Assembly (NCBI RefSeq): GCF_003403295.1
Contig: NZ_QUWV01000029.1
Coordinates: 1 to 64,000, forward strand
DNA: 64,000 nt
Source of the DNA: Komagataeibacter melaceti
Lineage (GTDB): Bacteria; Pseudomonadota; Alphaproteobacteria; Acetobacterales; Acetobacteraceae
Reading direction: 5' to 3'
The position numbers and the translations under genes were made by a program. Position 1 is the stretch's first letter; each line of letters begins with the position of its first letter. Below are positions 47,404 through 55,105 of the stretch, piece after piece. The notes below the pieces were generated by a model. The model made no database searches. It was not told where the DNA came from and was given only the letters and a program-made list of their open reading frames with translations.

Positions 47404-47859
47404 ATGAAAAAATCAAACCGTTTCCTGACCCTTCTTGCCGCACTGCCCGTCGCCGCGGCCCTTTCGGGCGCGCCCGCGCATGCGCAGGGTCTGGGTGGGC
47501 TGACTGGTGGTGGCGCATCGGGTGGCCTGGGCGGCGAAGCGGCTGGCCTGCTTTCGGGCAGCGGGCTCAATATCCCGTCCGTCTCGTCGCTGGCACCGTC
47601 CAATGTGACGGGCCTGCTCGGTTACTGCGTGCAGAACAACTACCTGCAGGGCAACAGCCCCACGACGCTGCTTTCATCGCTGAAGCAGAAGGCGGGCCTG
47701 GACACCACGACCAGCCAGTACACCAATGGTGAAAAGGGTATCCTTGATACGGGGAACGGCAACACCTTCTCGCTTGCCACGCTCAGCGGCAACCTGAAGC
47801 GCAAGGTCACCACCAAGGTGTGCAACGCGGTGCTGAAGCAGGGCCAGTCCCTGCTCTGA
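47404..47859 (+). CDS. DUF2501 family exported protein
   Basis: A 151-residue secreted protein. Signal peptide of about 27 residues ends PAHA-QG. A Gly/Leu/Ser-rich stretch follows, then a compact domain with two Cys (in LLGYCVQNNYL and KVCNAVL) that could form a disulfide. This matches DUF2501 (YjjA-like), of unknown function. ATG 47404 has AGGGAG eleven bases upstream. It is convergent with hemJ. Confidence 0.78.
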   Translation: MKKSNRFLTLLAALPVAAALSGAPAHAQGLGGLTGGGASGGLGGEAAGLLSGSGLNIPSVSSLAPSNVTGLLGYCVQNNYLQGNSPTTLLSSLKQKAGLDTTTSQYTNGEKGILDTGNGNTFSLATLSGNLKRKVTTKVCNAVLKQGQSLL

Positions 47860-47872
47860 TCACGCCGGTTGC

Positions 47873-47899
47873 GTCCGCCCGTTTTCAGAACGGGCGGAC
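47873..47899. repeat. 11-base perfect hairpin between convergent DUF2501 and hemJ genes
   Basis: GTCCGCCCGTT at 47873-47883 pairs exactly with AACGGGCGGAC at 47889-47899 around TTCAG. It overlaps the last codons of hemJ. No T-run follows on either strand, so a terminator role is possible but not shown. Confidence 0.5.
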
Positions 47900-48331
47900 A
47901 ACCACCATGATTACGATAACCATCATGAGAACGGTCGGCACCTCGTTCGCCATGCGGTAAAACCGTTCGGAACGGGTGTTGCGGTCATGGGCGAAATCCC
48001 GCCGCCAGCGCGCGCAGGCGCCATGGAACCCGGCCAGCGCCGCCACCGCCGCAAGTTTGGTGGGCCACCACCCCGCATGCCAGTCCACCAGCCCCGGAAT
48101 ACTCGCCAGCGCGCCGCCGAAGATGAAGGTGGAAATCATGGCCGGCAGCATGATGAACCGCAGCAGCTTGTATTCCATCACCTTGAACCGCTCGGATTCC
48201 GCTGATCCCGCTTCCACCTGGCAGTGATAGACAAACAGCCGCGGCAGGTAGAACAACCCGGCCATCCATGCAATCAGCGACATGATGTGGAAGGCCTTGA
48301 GCCAGAGCATGAACGGGATCAGTGCATTCAT
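47885..48331 (-). CDS. hemJ: Protoporphyrinogen oxidase HemJ
   Basis: A 148-residue integral membrane protein with four helices. The conserved His lies in LKAFHIMSLIAWMAGLFYLPRLFVYH, and KLLRFIMLPAM and the late RMANEVP segment also fit. HemJ oxidises protoporphyrinogen IX to protoporphyrin IX. Its start overlaps the HAD gene stop by 4 bases, and hemE lies just before that, so this is a heme-synthesis operon hemE-HAD-hemJ. Confidence 0.92.
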   Translation of the reverse strand: MNALIPFMLWLKAFHIMSLIAWMAGLFYLPRLFVYHCQVEAGSAESERFKVMEYKLLRFIMLPAMISTFIFGGALASIPGLVDWHAGWWPTKLAAVAALAGFHGACARWRRDFAHDRNTRSERFYRMANEVPTVLMMVIVIMVVVRPF

Positions 48332-49041
48332 TTCCCCCTGTCTCCCGCACTGTCCTGGCTGGTCAGGATGCGCCTGAGCAGCGGCACGAATTCATCCAGA
48401 TGCGTGATACGCAGCAGGCCGGGCCATGTGGGTGCAGGCAGGTGCGCGGGGCGGAGCAGCACGCAGCCCATGCCCGCCGCCTGCGCCGCGCGGGCGCCGG
48501 TTTCGGTATCTTCCAGCACGATACAGGTTTCAGGCGGCACATCCTGCGCCCGTGCCGCCGCCAGATACACCGCCGGGTCCGGCTTGGGGCGTCCCATGTC
48601 GCGCGCGGAATGGATGCATGTATCGACAATCAGTTCATCCAGCCCGGTGCGGCCGAATTTCGCCGCCATTTCCATGGCCGAGGAATTGGAGCCGATACGG
48701 TAGGGCAGGCCCAGCTTGGCCACTCCCTTCAGCATGGCGGGCGCGCCGTCAATGGTTTCGGCCTCGTTGCGCATGAGCGTGACCAGATTGCGCTGCATCT
48801 GCGCAGGCCAGTCATCGGGCAGGGTGATCCCCTCCGCCTGCTCGATCTCATGCTTCAGGGCGGTCAGCGCATGCCCTGCGAAGCGGCGGACCGCATCCTC
48901 GTCGCTGATCTCGCAGCCATGTTCACGCACCGAGCGGGCGATCATCCGGCATGATGGTCCTTCACTGTCGATCAGGACGCCATCACAGTCGAATATGACA
49001 AGGTTGAGCGCCCCATCGGGACGCAGGGCGGCAGGCAACAT
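48328..49041 (-). CDS. HAD-superfamily hydrolase (phosphatase/phosphomutase-like)
   Basis: A 237-residue subfamily IA HAD protein. Motif I is FDCDGVLIDSE (about residues 17-27), motif II is GSNSS, motif III Lys is in GRPKPDP, and motif IV is VLEDTETG. The cap is the small helical type found in beta-phosphoglucomutases and phosphoglycolate phosphatases. Substrate unknown. It lies between hemE (3 bases) and hemJ (4-base overlap). Confidence 0.88.
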   Translation of the reverse strand: MLPAALRPDGALNLVIFDCDGVLIDSEGPSCRMIARSVREHGCEISDEDAVRRFAGHALTALKHEIEQAEGITLPDDWPAQMQRNLVTLMRNEAETIDGAPAMLKGVAKLGLPYRIGSNSSAMEMAAKFGRTGLDELIVDTCIHSARDMGRPKPDPAVYLAAARAQDVPPETCIVLEDTETGARAAQAAGMGCVLLRPAHLPAPTWPGLLRITHLDEFVPLLRRILTSQDSAGDRGK

Positions 49042-49044
49042 GGC

Positions 49045-50106
49045 TTACACCGCCCGGATGGTCTTGATCAGGTCGCCCACATGCTCGGGCGGCGTGGTGG
49101 GAATGACGCCATGGCCCAGGTTGAATACATGGGGCCGCCCCTTCATCGCATCGCGGATGGCACGGGCTTCCTGACGCATCCCTTCGCCCCCGGCAAGGAC
49201 GCGGATGGGGTCAAGGTTGCCCTGCAGCACCAGCGTTGCGGGCAGCTTTTCCGCCAGGGTCTTCATGTCCGCGCCGGTATCGAGCGCCAGCGCGTTCACG
49301 CCTGTCCGCTGGCCATATTCAACCGCCATGATCCCGGCCAGGCGGGGGAAGCCGATGACCGGCACGCCCGGATGGCGGGTGTTGATGATTTCGGTAATCC
49401 GGCGCGCCGGTTCAATGACATGCTGCCGGAACTGCGAGGGTGGCAGCAGCCCCGACCAGCTATCGAACAGCATCACCGCCTCGGCCCCGGCCTCGATCTG
49501 GGCACAGAGCATGTCGGCCGTCGATGTGGTCAGCAGGTCGATCAGGCGGTTGAAGAATTCGGGGTCGGTATAGGCCAGCCTGCGGGTTTCCTCGAACTCA
49601 CGCGAGCCATGGCCCTCGACCATGTAACAGGCCACCGTGAACGGTGCGCCCGCAAAGCCGATCAGCGTGACCTGTCCGGGCTGGGCGGGACCGATCGGCT
49701 CAGGGCCGTCAACGATCGCGCGCAGCCTCTTGAGCGTTTCCATGACCGGCTGCACCGCCTGCGCCACCCGGCCCGGATCGAGGCGTTCCATATCGGCCAG
49801 TGAACGCACCGGCTCCAGCACCGGCCCACGTCCGGCTACGAAATCCAGTGACTGGCCCATCGCCCATGGCAGAATCAGGATATCGGAAAACAGGATCGCG
49901 CCATCCATGCCGAAACGCCGGACGGGCTGGAGCGTTATGTCCACCGCCATGTCCGGTGTCATGCAGCGGGTCAGGAAACCGGCTTTTTCACGCAGGGCCC
50001 TGAATTCCGGCAGGAAACGCCCCGCCTGCCGCATCAGCCATACCGGAGGTGGCCATGTTGCCTCTCCCAACAGGGTGGCGAGCAGGGGTTTGCGTGTTTC
50101 AGTCAT
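49045..50106 (-). CDS. hemE: Uroporphyrinogen decarboxylase
   Basis: Converts uroporphyrinogen III to coproporphyrinogen III. The N-terminal VWLMRQAGRFLPE signature holds the conserved Arg, followed by FSDILILPWAMG with the catalytic Asp and the later GFAGAPFTVACYM. The length is about 353 residues. ATG 50106 (MTETRKP) matches family N termini; an ATG at 50127 adds 7 residues. It is divergent from maf across the candidate origin. In Caulobacter and Rickettsia the chromosome origin also lies next to hemE. Confidence 0.95.
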   Translation of the reverse strand: MTETRKPLLATLLGEATWPPPVWLMRQAGRFLPEFRALREKAGFLTRCMTPDMAVDITLQPVRRFGMDGAILFSDILILPWAMGQSLDFVAGRGPVLEPVRSLADMERLDPGRVAQAVQPVMETLKRLRAIVDGPEPIGPAQPGQVTLIGFAGAPFTVACYMVEGHGSREFEETRRLAYTDPEFFNRLIDLLTTSTADMLCAQIEAGAEAVMLFDSWSGLLPPSQFRQHVIEPARRITEIINTRHPGVPVIGFPRLAGIMAVEYGQRTGVNALALDTGADMKTLAEKLPATLVLQGNLDPIRVLAGGEGMRQEARAIRDAMKGRPHVFNLGHGVIPTTPPEHVGDLIKTIRAV

Positions 50107-50196
50107 CGATCCGTCGTTCTGTTTCATTGTGGCCGGACTATCTCGTACTTTCCGCCGGACGGATAGCGGGCAGGCGCGATGCGCGCGCTCCTTTCA

Positions 50197-50512
50197 AATC
50201 AATAAAAGAAAAGAGAAAGAAATTTTTTGATGTGCTTTAAGCGCTGTGGATGACGGGGTACCCGCACTTCCGAAAATGTACCCCACTTTTCCCACAGAGT
50301 GTACAGTTTCCGACTCCAAGGATTCCCGGGGGTCGGGGAAGTTATCCAGATTGTACCGACATAAGCCTGTGTACAACCCACCGCGAATGAAGGTGTACCC
50401 GTTGTCCACGGTACTCGGTACGGCGCAGAATTGTTTCGAGTACTGTCCCCATGTACCCCAGTACTCTCACGGGCGGAATTTTACGTTTCACTTCCACAGT
50501 ACGGAGAAGGCG
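50197..50512. other. Candidate chromosomal replication origin (oriC) between hemE and maf
   Basis: The gap between divergent hemE and maf has no gene. An A/T-rich, purine-run segment lies at 50197-50240. DnaA-box-like sites follow: TGTGGATGA (50245-50253, one mismatch on the reverse strand), TTTCCCACA (50288-50296), TTATCCAGA (50342-50350, one mismatch) and TTGTCCACG (50402-50410). GANTC sites of the CcrM type occur at 50312 and 50321, with two more at 50522 and 50561 in early maf. Twelve GTAC tetramers lie within 50258-50502. The hemE neighbour and strand arrangement fit an alphaproteobacterial origin; this is inference, not proof. Confidence 0.6.
50258..50502. repeat. Cluster of twelve GTAC tetramers
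   Basis: GTAC starts at 50258, 50278, 50301, 50353, 50371, 50395, 50411, 50418, 50440, 50453, 50461 and 50499, with two more inside early maf (50534, 50576). About one would be expected by chance in this length. Flanks vary (GGGTACCC, TGTACCCC, TGTACAAC, AGTACTGT), so the conserved unit is the palindrome itself. Confidence 0.85.
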
Positions 50513-51169
50513 ATGCCGGACGACTCGAATTTAGTACTAAAGGCCGCACCGTTACAGGCGGAGTCGCCCCCGATAGTACTGGCAAGCCGCTCCACAGCGC
50601 GCAGGAGCCTGCTGGAATCGGCGGGGCTGAAGGTGCGCTGCATGTCAGCGGATGTGGATGAACCCGCCATTCGCGACCATGCCCGCGCCCGTGGGCTGGA
50701 TGCGGACCAGACCGCGCTGGAACTCGCGCGGGCCAAGGCGCGCGCGGTCGGTATGGACAGCGGGACAGACAGGGGCGCGATCGTGATCGGGGCGGACCAG
50801 ATGCTGTCCTTTCAGGGCAGGTGGTTCGACAAGCCTGCAGGCGTGGCGCAGGCGCGCGAGCACCTGCGCATCCTGCGCGGGCGGTCCCATACACTGCATA
50901 CGGCAGTGGTGATGGTGCAGGACGGGTGCGAGATATGGCGCCATGTCGCCTGCCCGGTGCTGCATATGCGCCCGTTCAGCGATTCCTTTATGGAAAGTTA
51001 TCTGGCGGCGGAGGGGGAGACGATCCTGTCCTGCGTGGGCTGCTACCGGCTGGAAGGGCCGGGCATCCAGCTTTTTTCACGGATCGAGGGCGAATACGCC
51101 GCCATTCTGGGCCTGCCGCTGCTTGCGCTGCTGCGTGCGCTCCGGGCCCGGAATATCATCTTGCAATAA
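50513..51169 (+). CDS. maf: Maf-family nucleotide pyrophosphatase
   Basis: A 218-residue Maf/Ham1-like protein that probably hydrolyses modified or non-canonical nucleotides. IVLASRSTARRSLLESAGL at the start is the family hallmark, with GADQMLSFQGRWFDKP in the middle and CVGCYRLEGPGIQLFSRIEGEY near the end. ATG 50513 has GGAG six to nine bases upstream. The frame stays open back to 50246, but that part runs through the GTAC-rich candidate origin and shows no protein character. Confidence 0.88.
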   Translation: MPDDSNLVLKAAPLQAESPPIVLASRSTARRSLLESAGLKVRCMSADVDEPAIRDHARARGLDADQTALELARAKARAVGMDSGTDRGAIVIGADQMLSFQGRWFDKPAGVAQAREHLRILRGRSHTLHTAVVMVQDGCEIWRHVACPVLHMRPFSDSFMESYLAAEGETILSCVGCYRLEGPGIQLFSRIEGEYAAILGLPLLALLRALRARNIILQ

Positions 51170-51267
51170 ATCGGTTTGCGGGGGGTTGCATTGGCGCGGG
51201 GTTACGGTTATACCCCGCGAACCGAAGCACGGTGGGCCATCCCGGTGGCCCGACCGGCAGGAACAGT

Positions 51268-51343
51268 GGGGCCATAGCTCAGTTGGGAGAGCGCCTGAAT
51301 GGCATTCAGGAGGTCAGGGGTTCGACTCCCCTTGGCTCCACCA
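51268..51343 (+). tRNA. tRNA-Ala (anticodon GGC)
   Basis: A 76-base cloverleaf: acceptor GGGGCCA/TGGCTCC, discriminator A, encoded CCA. Anticodon stem CCTGA/TCAGG holds loop ATGGCAT with GGC. The T arm contains GGTTCGACTCC. A short inverted repeat CCAGAT/ATCTGG (51341-51357) overlaps the 3' end. Confidence 0.96.
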
Positions 51344-51687
51344 GATTCCACATCTGGTACCCCCACAAAATAAAAATCCATCTGGTTCTTTCCATGCCCG
51401 GCATGGGAGTCGTTCCAGTCCTGTCTTAACCGGTTGATAACGTCTGTCGCGTTAAATCGTTTTCAGGATGATGAAACGAAAGAATGCACCGCCCCTCCAC
51501 GGCGGCTGCGCGGATGGACAGATCCCGATGCGGATTTTCACCAGTTCTATAACCCTGCCTCCCCATGGCATGGGCCTGCCTGTCGCGGGATATGGCTCAT
51601 GACGGGCAGCAGAACCGCAATGGCCGGGCATATCCCTCCGTTACGTCTGGCGGGAACGCCCGCGCGCCATCGTGCCGGATGTTGGAA
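51344..51687 (+). other. Gap between tRNA-Ala and rfbC with no recognised gene
   Basis: About 340 bases. The first 100 are A/T-richer, the rest has genomic composition. The rfbC frame is open back to 51565, but the added residues do not fit the family. I see no copy of the tRNA 3' end and no integrase, so there is no sign of an integrated element. Confidence 0.4.
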
Positions 51688-52254
51688 ATGACCATAAAGG
51701 TCGAGGCCCTGCCCCTCGAAGGGGTGCTGCTTGTGACACCGCCGCGTTTTGATGACTGCCGCGGTTTTTTCAGTGAAACATATAATGCCGCGTTATGGGC
51801 CGAAATCGGGATTACCGCGCCCTTCGTGCAGGATAATCACAGCCTGTCATGCCACAGGGATACGGTGCGCGGTCTGCACTGTCAGGTGCCGCCCTGCCCG
51901 CAGGGCAAGCTGGTGCGGTGCAGCCGGGGTGCGATATGGGATGTGGCCGTTGACGTGCGTGCCGGCTCACGCACCTTCGGGCAATGGGTTGCGGCAACCC
52001 TGAGTGCCGAAAATGGCAGCCAGCTCTGGATACCTCCGGGCTTCCTGCATGGTTTCTGCACCTTGGGCGAAAATACCGAGGTCCAGTACAAATGCACCGG
52101 CCTGTGGGACCGCGCCTGTGAACGGGTGGTGCGCTGGAATGATGAAACGCTGGGGATCGAATGGCCGGTAAGCGACCGGCAGGCCGTCCTGTCCGCGCGT
52201 GATGCCCAGGCGCCGCCTTTTTCCAGCGTGATAGACTGGTTTCAGTATCCATGA
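51688..52254 (+). CDS. rfbC: dTDP-4-dehydrorhamnose 3,5-epimerase
   Basis: Third enzyme of dTDP-L-rhamnose synthesis. The 188-residue cupin protein has RFDDCRGFFSETYN, FVQDNHSLS, VRGLHCQ, GAIWDVAVDVR and PPGFLHGFCTL, covering the catalytic His and Asp/Tyr surroundings. ATG 51688 is chosen because the family N terminus starts here. The stop overlaps the rfbD start (ATGA). Confidence 0.94.
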   Translation: MTIKVEALPLEGVLLVTPPRFDDCRGFFSETYNAALWAEIGITAPFVQDNHSLSCHRDTVRGLHCQVPPCPQGKLVRCSRGAIWDVAVDVRAGSRTFGQWVAATLSAENGSQLWIPPGFLHGFCTLGENTEVQYKCTGLWDRACERVVRWNDETLGIEWPVSDRQAVLSARDAQAPPFSSVIDWFQYP

Positions 52255-53189
52255 ATCCGGCTGTCTTCCCCCTTTCCGTCCCCATGGGGTTCCGCCTTCT
52301 GGTCACGGGTGGTTCCGGGCAACTGGCCACCGCCCTGCGCCAGCGCGGCGGGGCGGCGGTCAGGGTGGTGGGACGACCGGAATTCGATTTTGCCCGGCCC
52401 GATACGGTCGTGCGCATCATGCAGGCGGTCCGGCCCGATCTGGTCATCAATGCGGCGGCATGGACCGCGGTGGATGCGGCGGAAGACCAGCCCGATCTTG
52501 CCCGGCAGGCCAATGCGGAGGGGCCGGGCCTGCTGGCATGGTTATGCGCAGGGCAGGCTGTGCCGATGCTGCATGTCTCGACGGATTATGTGTTCAGCGG
52601 CATGAAAGGCCAGCCCTATACCGAGTCCGATCCGGTCAGCCCGCGCAGTGTCTATGGCCGCACCAAGGCGGAGGGGGAAAGGGCGGTCCTGAATGCCTGC
52701 GCACAGGCCATGATCGTGCGCACGGCATGGGTATATGGCCCGACGGGGCGGAATTTCATCCGCACCATGCTTGATGCCGCCCGCAGGCATCCGCAACTCA
52801 GGGTTGTTGATGACCAGTGCGGCAACCCGACCTGCGCGGGCGATCTGGCCGCTGCCCTTCTGGGTATCGCGGCGCGGATACTGCATACCGGCTGGCAGCC
52901 GCATTATCGCGGGGTGTTCCATGCCGCGGGTGGTGGAAGCTGCACATGGCATGAACTGGCCTGCGCGGCGCTGGGGCATGCAACCCGCCATGGCGCCCCT
53001 GCCCCGCCGCCGGTCATGCCGATCACCACGGCGGACTGGCCCACGCCCGCCGCGCGCCCCATGGACGGGCGGCTTGACTGTTCGCGCCTGCGCCACGTCT
53101 TCGGGCTTGAACTGCCACACTGGCATGAAAGTATCGGCCCGGTGGTCGCGGCCATGGTGCGGCAGGACAGGCAGGTGCTTTCAGGCTGA
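52251..53189 (+). CDS. rfbD: dTDP-4-dehydrorhamnose reductase
   Basis: Last step to dTDP-L-rhamnose. RLLVTGGSGQLATAL is the NADPH motif, VINAAAWTAVDAAE and STDYVFSG the family core, and YGRTKAEGE the YxxxK active site. The 312-residue product has about 12 extra residues at the N terminus before the Rossmann strand, and ATG 52284 (MGFRLLV) is an alternative start. Its stop overlaps the convergent MATE gene by 9 bases. Confidence 0.93.
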   Translation: MNPAVFPLSVPMGFRLLVTGGSGQLATALRQRGGAAVRVVGRPEFDFARPDTVVRIMQAVRPDLVINAAAWTAVDAAEDQPDLARQANAEGPGLLAWLCAGQAVPMLHVSTDYVFSGMKGQPYTESDPVSPRSVYGRTKAEGERAVLNACAQAMIVRTAWVYGPTGRNFIRTMLDAARRHPQLRVVDDQCGNPTCAGDLAAALLGIAARILHTGWQPHYRGVFHAAGGGSCTWHELACAALGHATRHGAPAPPPVMPITTADWPTPAARPMDGRLDCSRLRHVFGLELPHWHESIGPVVAAMVRQDRQVLSG

Positions 53190-54614
53190 ATGGTCGAGTT
53201 CGTCCAGTTCGATCATCCCGGCCTCGCCGCTCTGTGGTGGGGGAATGACCGGCATGGCCTGTTCGGTCACCCTGTCGCCGGGGTGCAGCCGCCGGACCAC
53301 GCTAAAGGCGGTCATGACCGCACAGGACCCGAACAGCACGCTGCCCAGAACCTGCCCCACCTGCACGCCCGCCGGCCCGAAATGCATGCCCATCCACACG
53401 AACGGTATGGTGCCCAGTGTCGCCCGCCCCCAGTTGAACAGGGTGGAGTAGAGCGGGAAACCAAGGTTGTTGAAGGCTGAATTGGCCACGAACAGCATGC
53501 CGATGAAGACGTAGCCCGCAATGGTCCAGTTACAGAATAGGTGGATCAGCATTGCCGCCGTGCCCTGTGCGGAGAACACCCGCACGACAATATCCTGCGT
53601 CAGGAACAGGATGGCCCACGTGGCCGCGACACAGGCCGCGACCAGCCATAGCGATGTCACTAGCGTCTCGCGCACCCGGTCCAGCTTTCCCGCCCCCAGG
53701 TTCTGCGACATGATCGGCCCGATTGATCCCGTCAGGGCGAAGACCACGGCGAAGGCGACGGGCACGATCCGCTCGATCGTCGCCTGCCCCGCAACCGCCG
53801 CCAGCCCGAAACCGGCCATGGCGTGGGTCACGAACACGCTGCCCACGGGTGTGGCCAGGTTGGTCAGGATCGCGGGCATGGCCACCTGTCCCACCAGCCT
53901 TGTATCCGACAGCACATGGGTCCGTATGGGCCGACCGAACAGCCCGTGGCTGCGCACGCAGCGAAAGCCGATCAGCGCCACGATCAGCCGGGACAGGATG
54001 GTGCTGATCGCAGCCCCCTTCAGCCCAAACCCCATGACAAGGATCAGCAGCGGGTCGGTAATGGCCGAGATGATCGCCCCCGTCAGGGTCACGTTCATGG
54101 ATATCCGCGCAGCCCCTATGGCGCGCAGCAGGCCCGAACACCCCATGCCCACCGCGATGAGTGGCAACCCGGGCGAGACGATTTCCAGAAAGATGGTGGC
54201 CTGCCGCGCGGCTTCCCCCCGCGCGCCCAGCAGCCCCAGCAGCGGCCCGGCCAGCCACGCCGTGGCAAGGCCGATCAGCAGGCAGACCCCCAGCATGACA
54301 ATACCGAAGGAGGACGCAACCCGCCGCGCCTGCTCGATCCGGCCCGCGCCGATCAGCCGCCCGGTAATGGCCCCGATCCCGATGGACAGCCCGATGGAGA
54401 CGGCAATCTGTATGTAGCTTATGGCCCCCGCGAACCCGATGGCCGCCGTCTGGGCCGGATCGCCCAGCCACGAGATGTAGAACAGGTTGAGCAGATCGAC
54501 GATAAAGACCGCCATGAGGCCAATGGCCCCCGTACCCGCCATGACGATAACGTGACGGGCGATGCGACCCGTGCAGAACGCGGCATGTGGTCGGTTTACG
54601 GGATTTCCCCCCAT
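53181..54614 (-). CDS. MATE-family efflux transporter
   Basis: A roughly 477-residue protein with 12 hydrophobic segments in two homologous halves, as in multidrug and toxin extrusion transporters. The first half has SWLGDPAQTAAIGFAG and SIGIGAITGRLIGAG, the second VAGQATIERIVPVAF and SIGPIMSQNLGAGKLDR. The substrate is unknown. The ATG at 54614 is preferred over a GTG at 54683, which adds 23 polar residues and lacks a ribosome-binding site. The C terminus is a short acidic tail that overlaps rfbD. Confidence 0.88.
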   Translation of the reverse strand: MGGNPVNRPHAAFCTGRIARHVIVMAGTGAIGLMAVFIVDLLNLFYISWLGDPAQTAAIGFAGAISYIQIAVSIGLSIGIGAITGRLIGAGRIEQARRVASSFGIVMLGVCLLIGLATAWLAGPLLGLLGARGEAARQATIFLEIVSPGLPLIAVGMGCSGLLRAIGAARISMNVTLTGAIISAITDPLLILVMGFGLKGAAISTILSRLIVALIGFRCVRSHGLFGRPIRTHVLSDTRLVGQVAMPAILTNLATPVGSVFVTHAMAGFGLAAVAGQATIERIVPVAFAVVFALTGSIGPIMSQNLGAGKLDRVRETLVTSLWLVAACVAATWAILFLTQDIVVRVFSAQGTAAMLIHLFCNWTIAGYVFIGMLFVANSAFNNLGFPLYSTLFNWGRATLGTIPFVWMGMHFGPAGVQVGQVLGSVLFGSCAVMTAFSVVRRLHPGDRVTEQAMPVIPPPQSGEAGMIELDELDHSA

Positions 54615-54756
54615 TCGGGTGTCCAGTCTGCTGTCGGTCAGGTGATCTGCACCTGCATGATGCGGGGCAATGAAAAGCGGCACAAGGGTCTTATATAGGC
54701 TGCTTTTTATAGTATGGCAGAAAAATGACGGCCTGTTCTGTATATACTGATTTCAA

Positions 54757-54799
54757 ATTGTGCGGTGCAAAATAAAAATAATAATTGTGCAGCGCAAAA
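54757..54799. promoter_or_regulatory. Two operator-like direct repeats 27 bases apart
   Basis: ATTGTGCGGTGCAAAA at 54757-54772 and ATTGTGCAGCGCAAAA at 54784-54799 differ at two positions. Each is a partial palindrome around TTGnGC...GCnCAA-like arms. They lie in an A/T-rich stretch between the divergent MATE gene and the small RNA candidate, 34 bases ahead of its -35. Confidence 0.5.
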
Positions 54800-54832
54800 A
54801 AGTAAAAATACGATTTTTATTTATATTTATTG

Positions 54833-54861
54833 TTGACCTGTAAAGGCAGGGATGGCATACA
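54833..54861 (+). promoter_or_regulatory. Possible promoter of the small RNA candidate
   Basis: TTGACC at 54833-54838 is followed after 17 bases by CATACA at 54856-54861. The -35 is good (5 of 6), the -10 weak. Predicted start is near 54868. Confidence 0.45.
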
Positions 54862-54867
54862 GAATTA

Positions 54868-54988
54868 CACGAAGCCGCTGGCTTCCATAAATACCAAGAA
54901 CATCCGGTAAAAATTCCGGACAGGGCGCGATGCTACTGGCACCGACCTTTCACTGGCAGGGTCCCCATATGGGGGCCCTGTTTTTTTT
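54868..54988 (+). ncRNA. Candidate small RNA (or terminated leader) of about 120 bases
   Basis: No protein is encoded between the A/T-rich gap and the perfect terminator at 54957-54988, yet the stretch is structured. GAAGCC-GCT-GGCTTC (54871-54885) is one hairpin. TCCGG (54903-54907)/CCGGA (54916-54920) is a second with an A/T loop. The terminator is a third. A terminator with no upstream gene on that strand, preceded by a promoter-like pair, suggests an independent RNA. It could instead be an attenuator for the small gene that starts 117 bases later. I cannot match it to a known family by eye. Confidence 0.5.
54957..54988 (+). terminator. Strong Rho-independent terminator
   Basis: A 10-pair stem, CAGGGTCCCC with GGGGGCCCTG, around ATAT, then eight T. 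It follows no coding gene on the plus strand. Confidence 0.92.
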
Positions 54989-55105
54989 CCATGGCTGTTT
55001 CAGTGGGGTGCCATCACGCTTTTACGTATCTGGCCCGGTCGGGTTTTCTCTACCCTGTGCTTTCCCGCATTGATCGGGGACCGTTCCGTTGAGGGAGAGA
55101 AGACA

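Noticed and set aside
50246-50512. Extension of maf upstream through the hemE-maf gap
   Set aside because: The added residues show no protein character, the region is full of GTAC and DnaA-like sites, and ATG 50513 has a good ribosome-binding site.
51341-51357. Possible attachment site at the end of tRNA-Ala
   Set aside because: Only a short inverted repeat; no second copy of the tRNA end and no integrase or foreign genes nearby.
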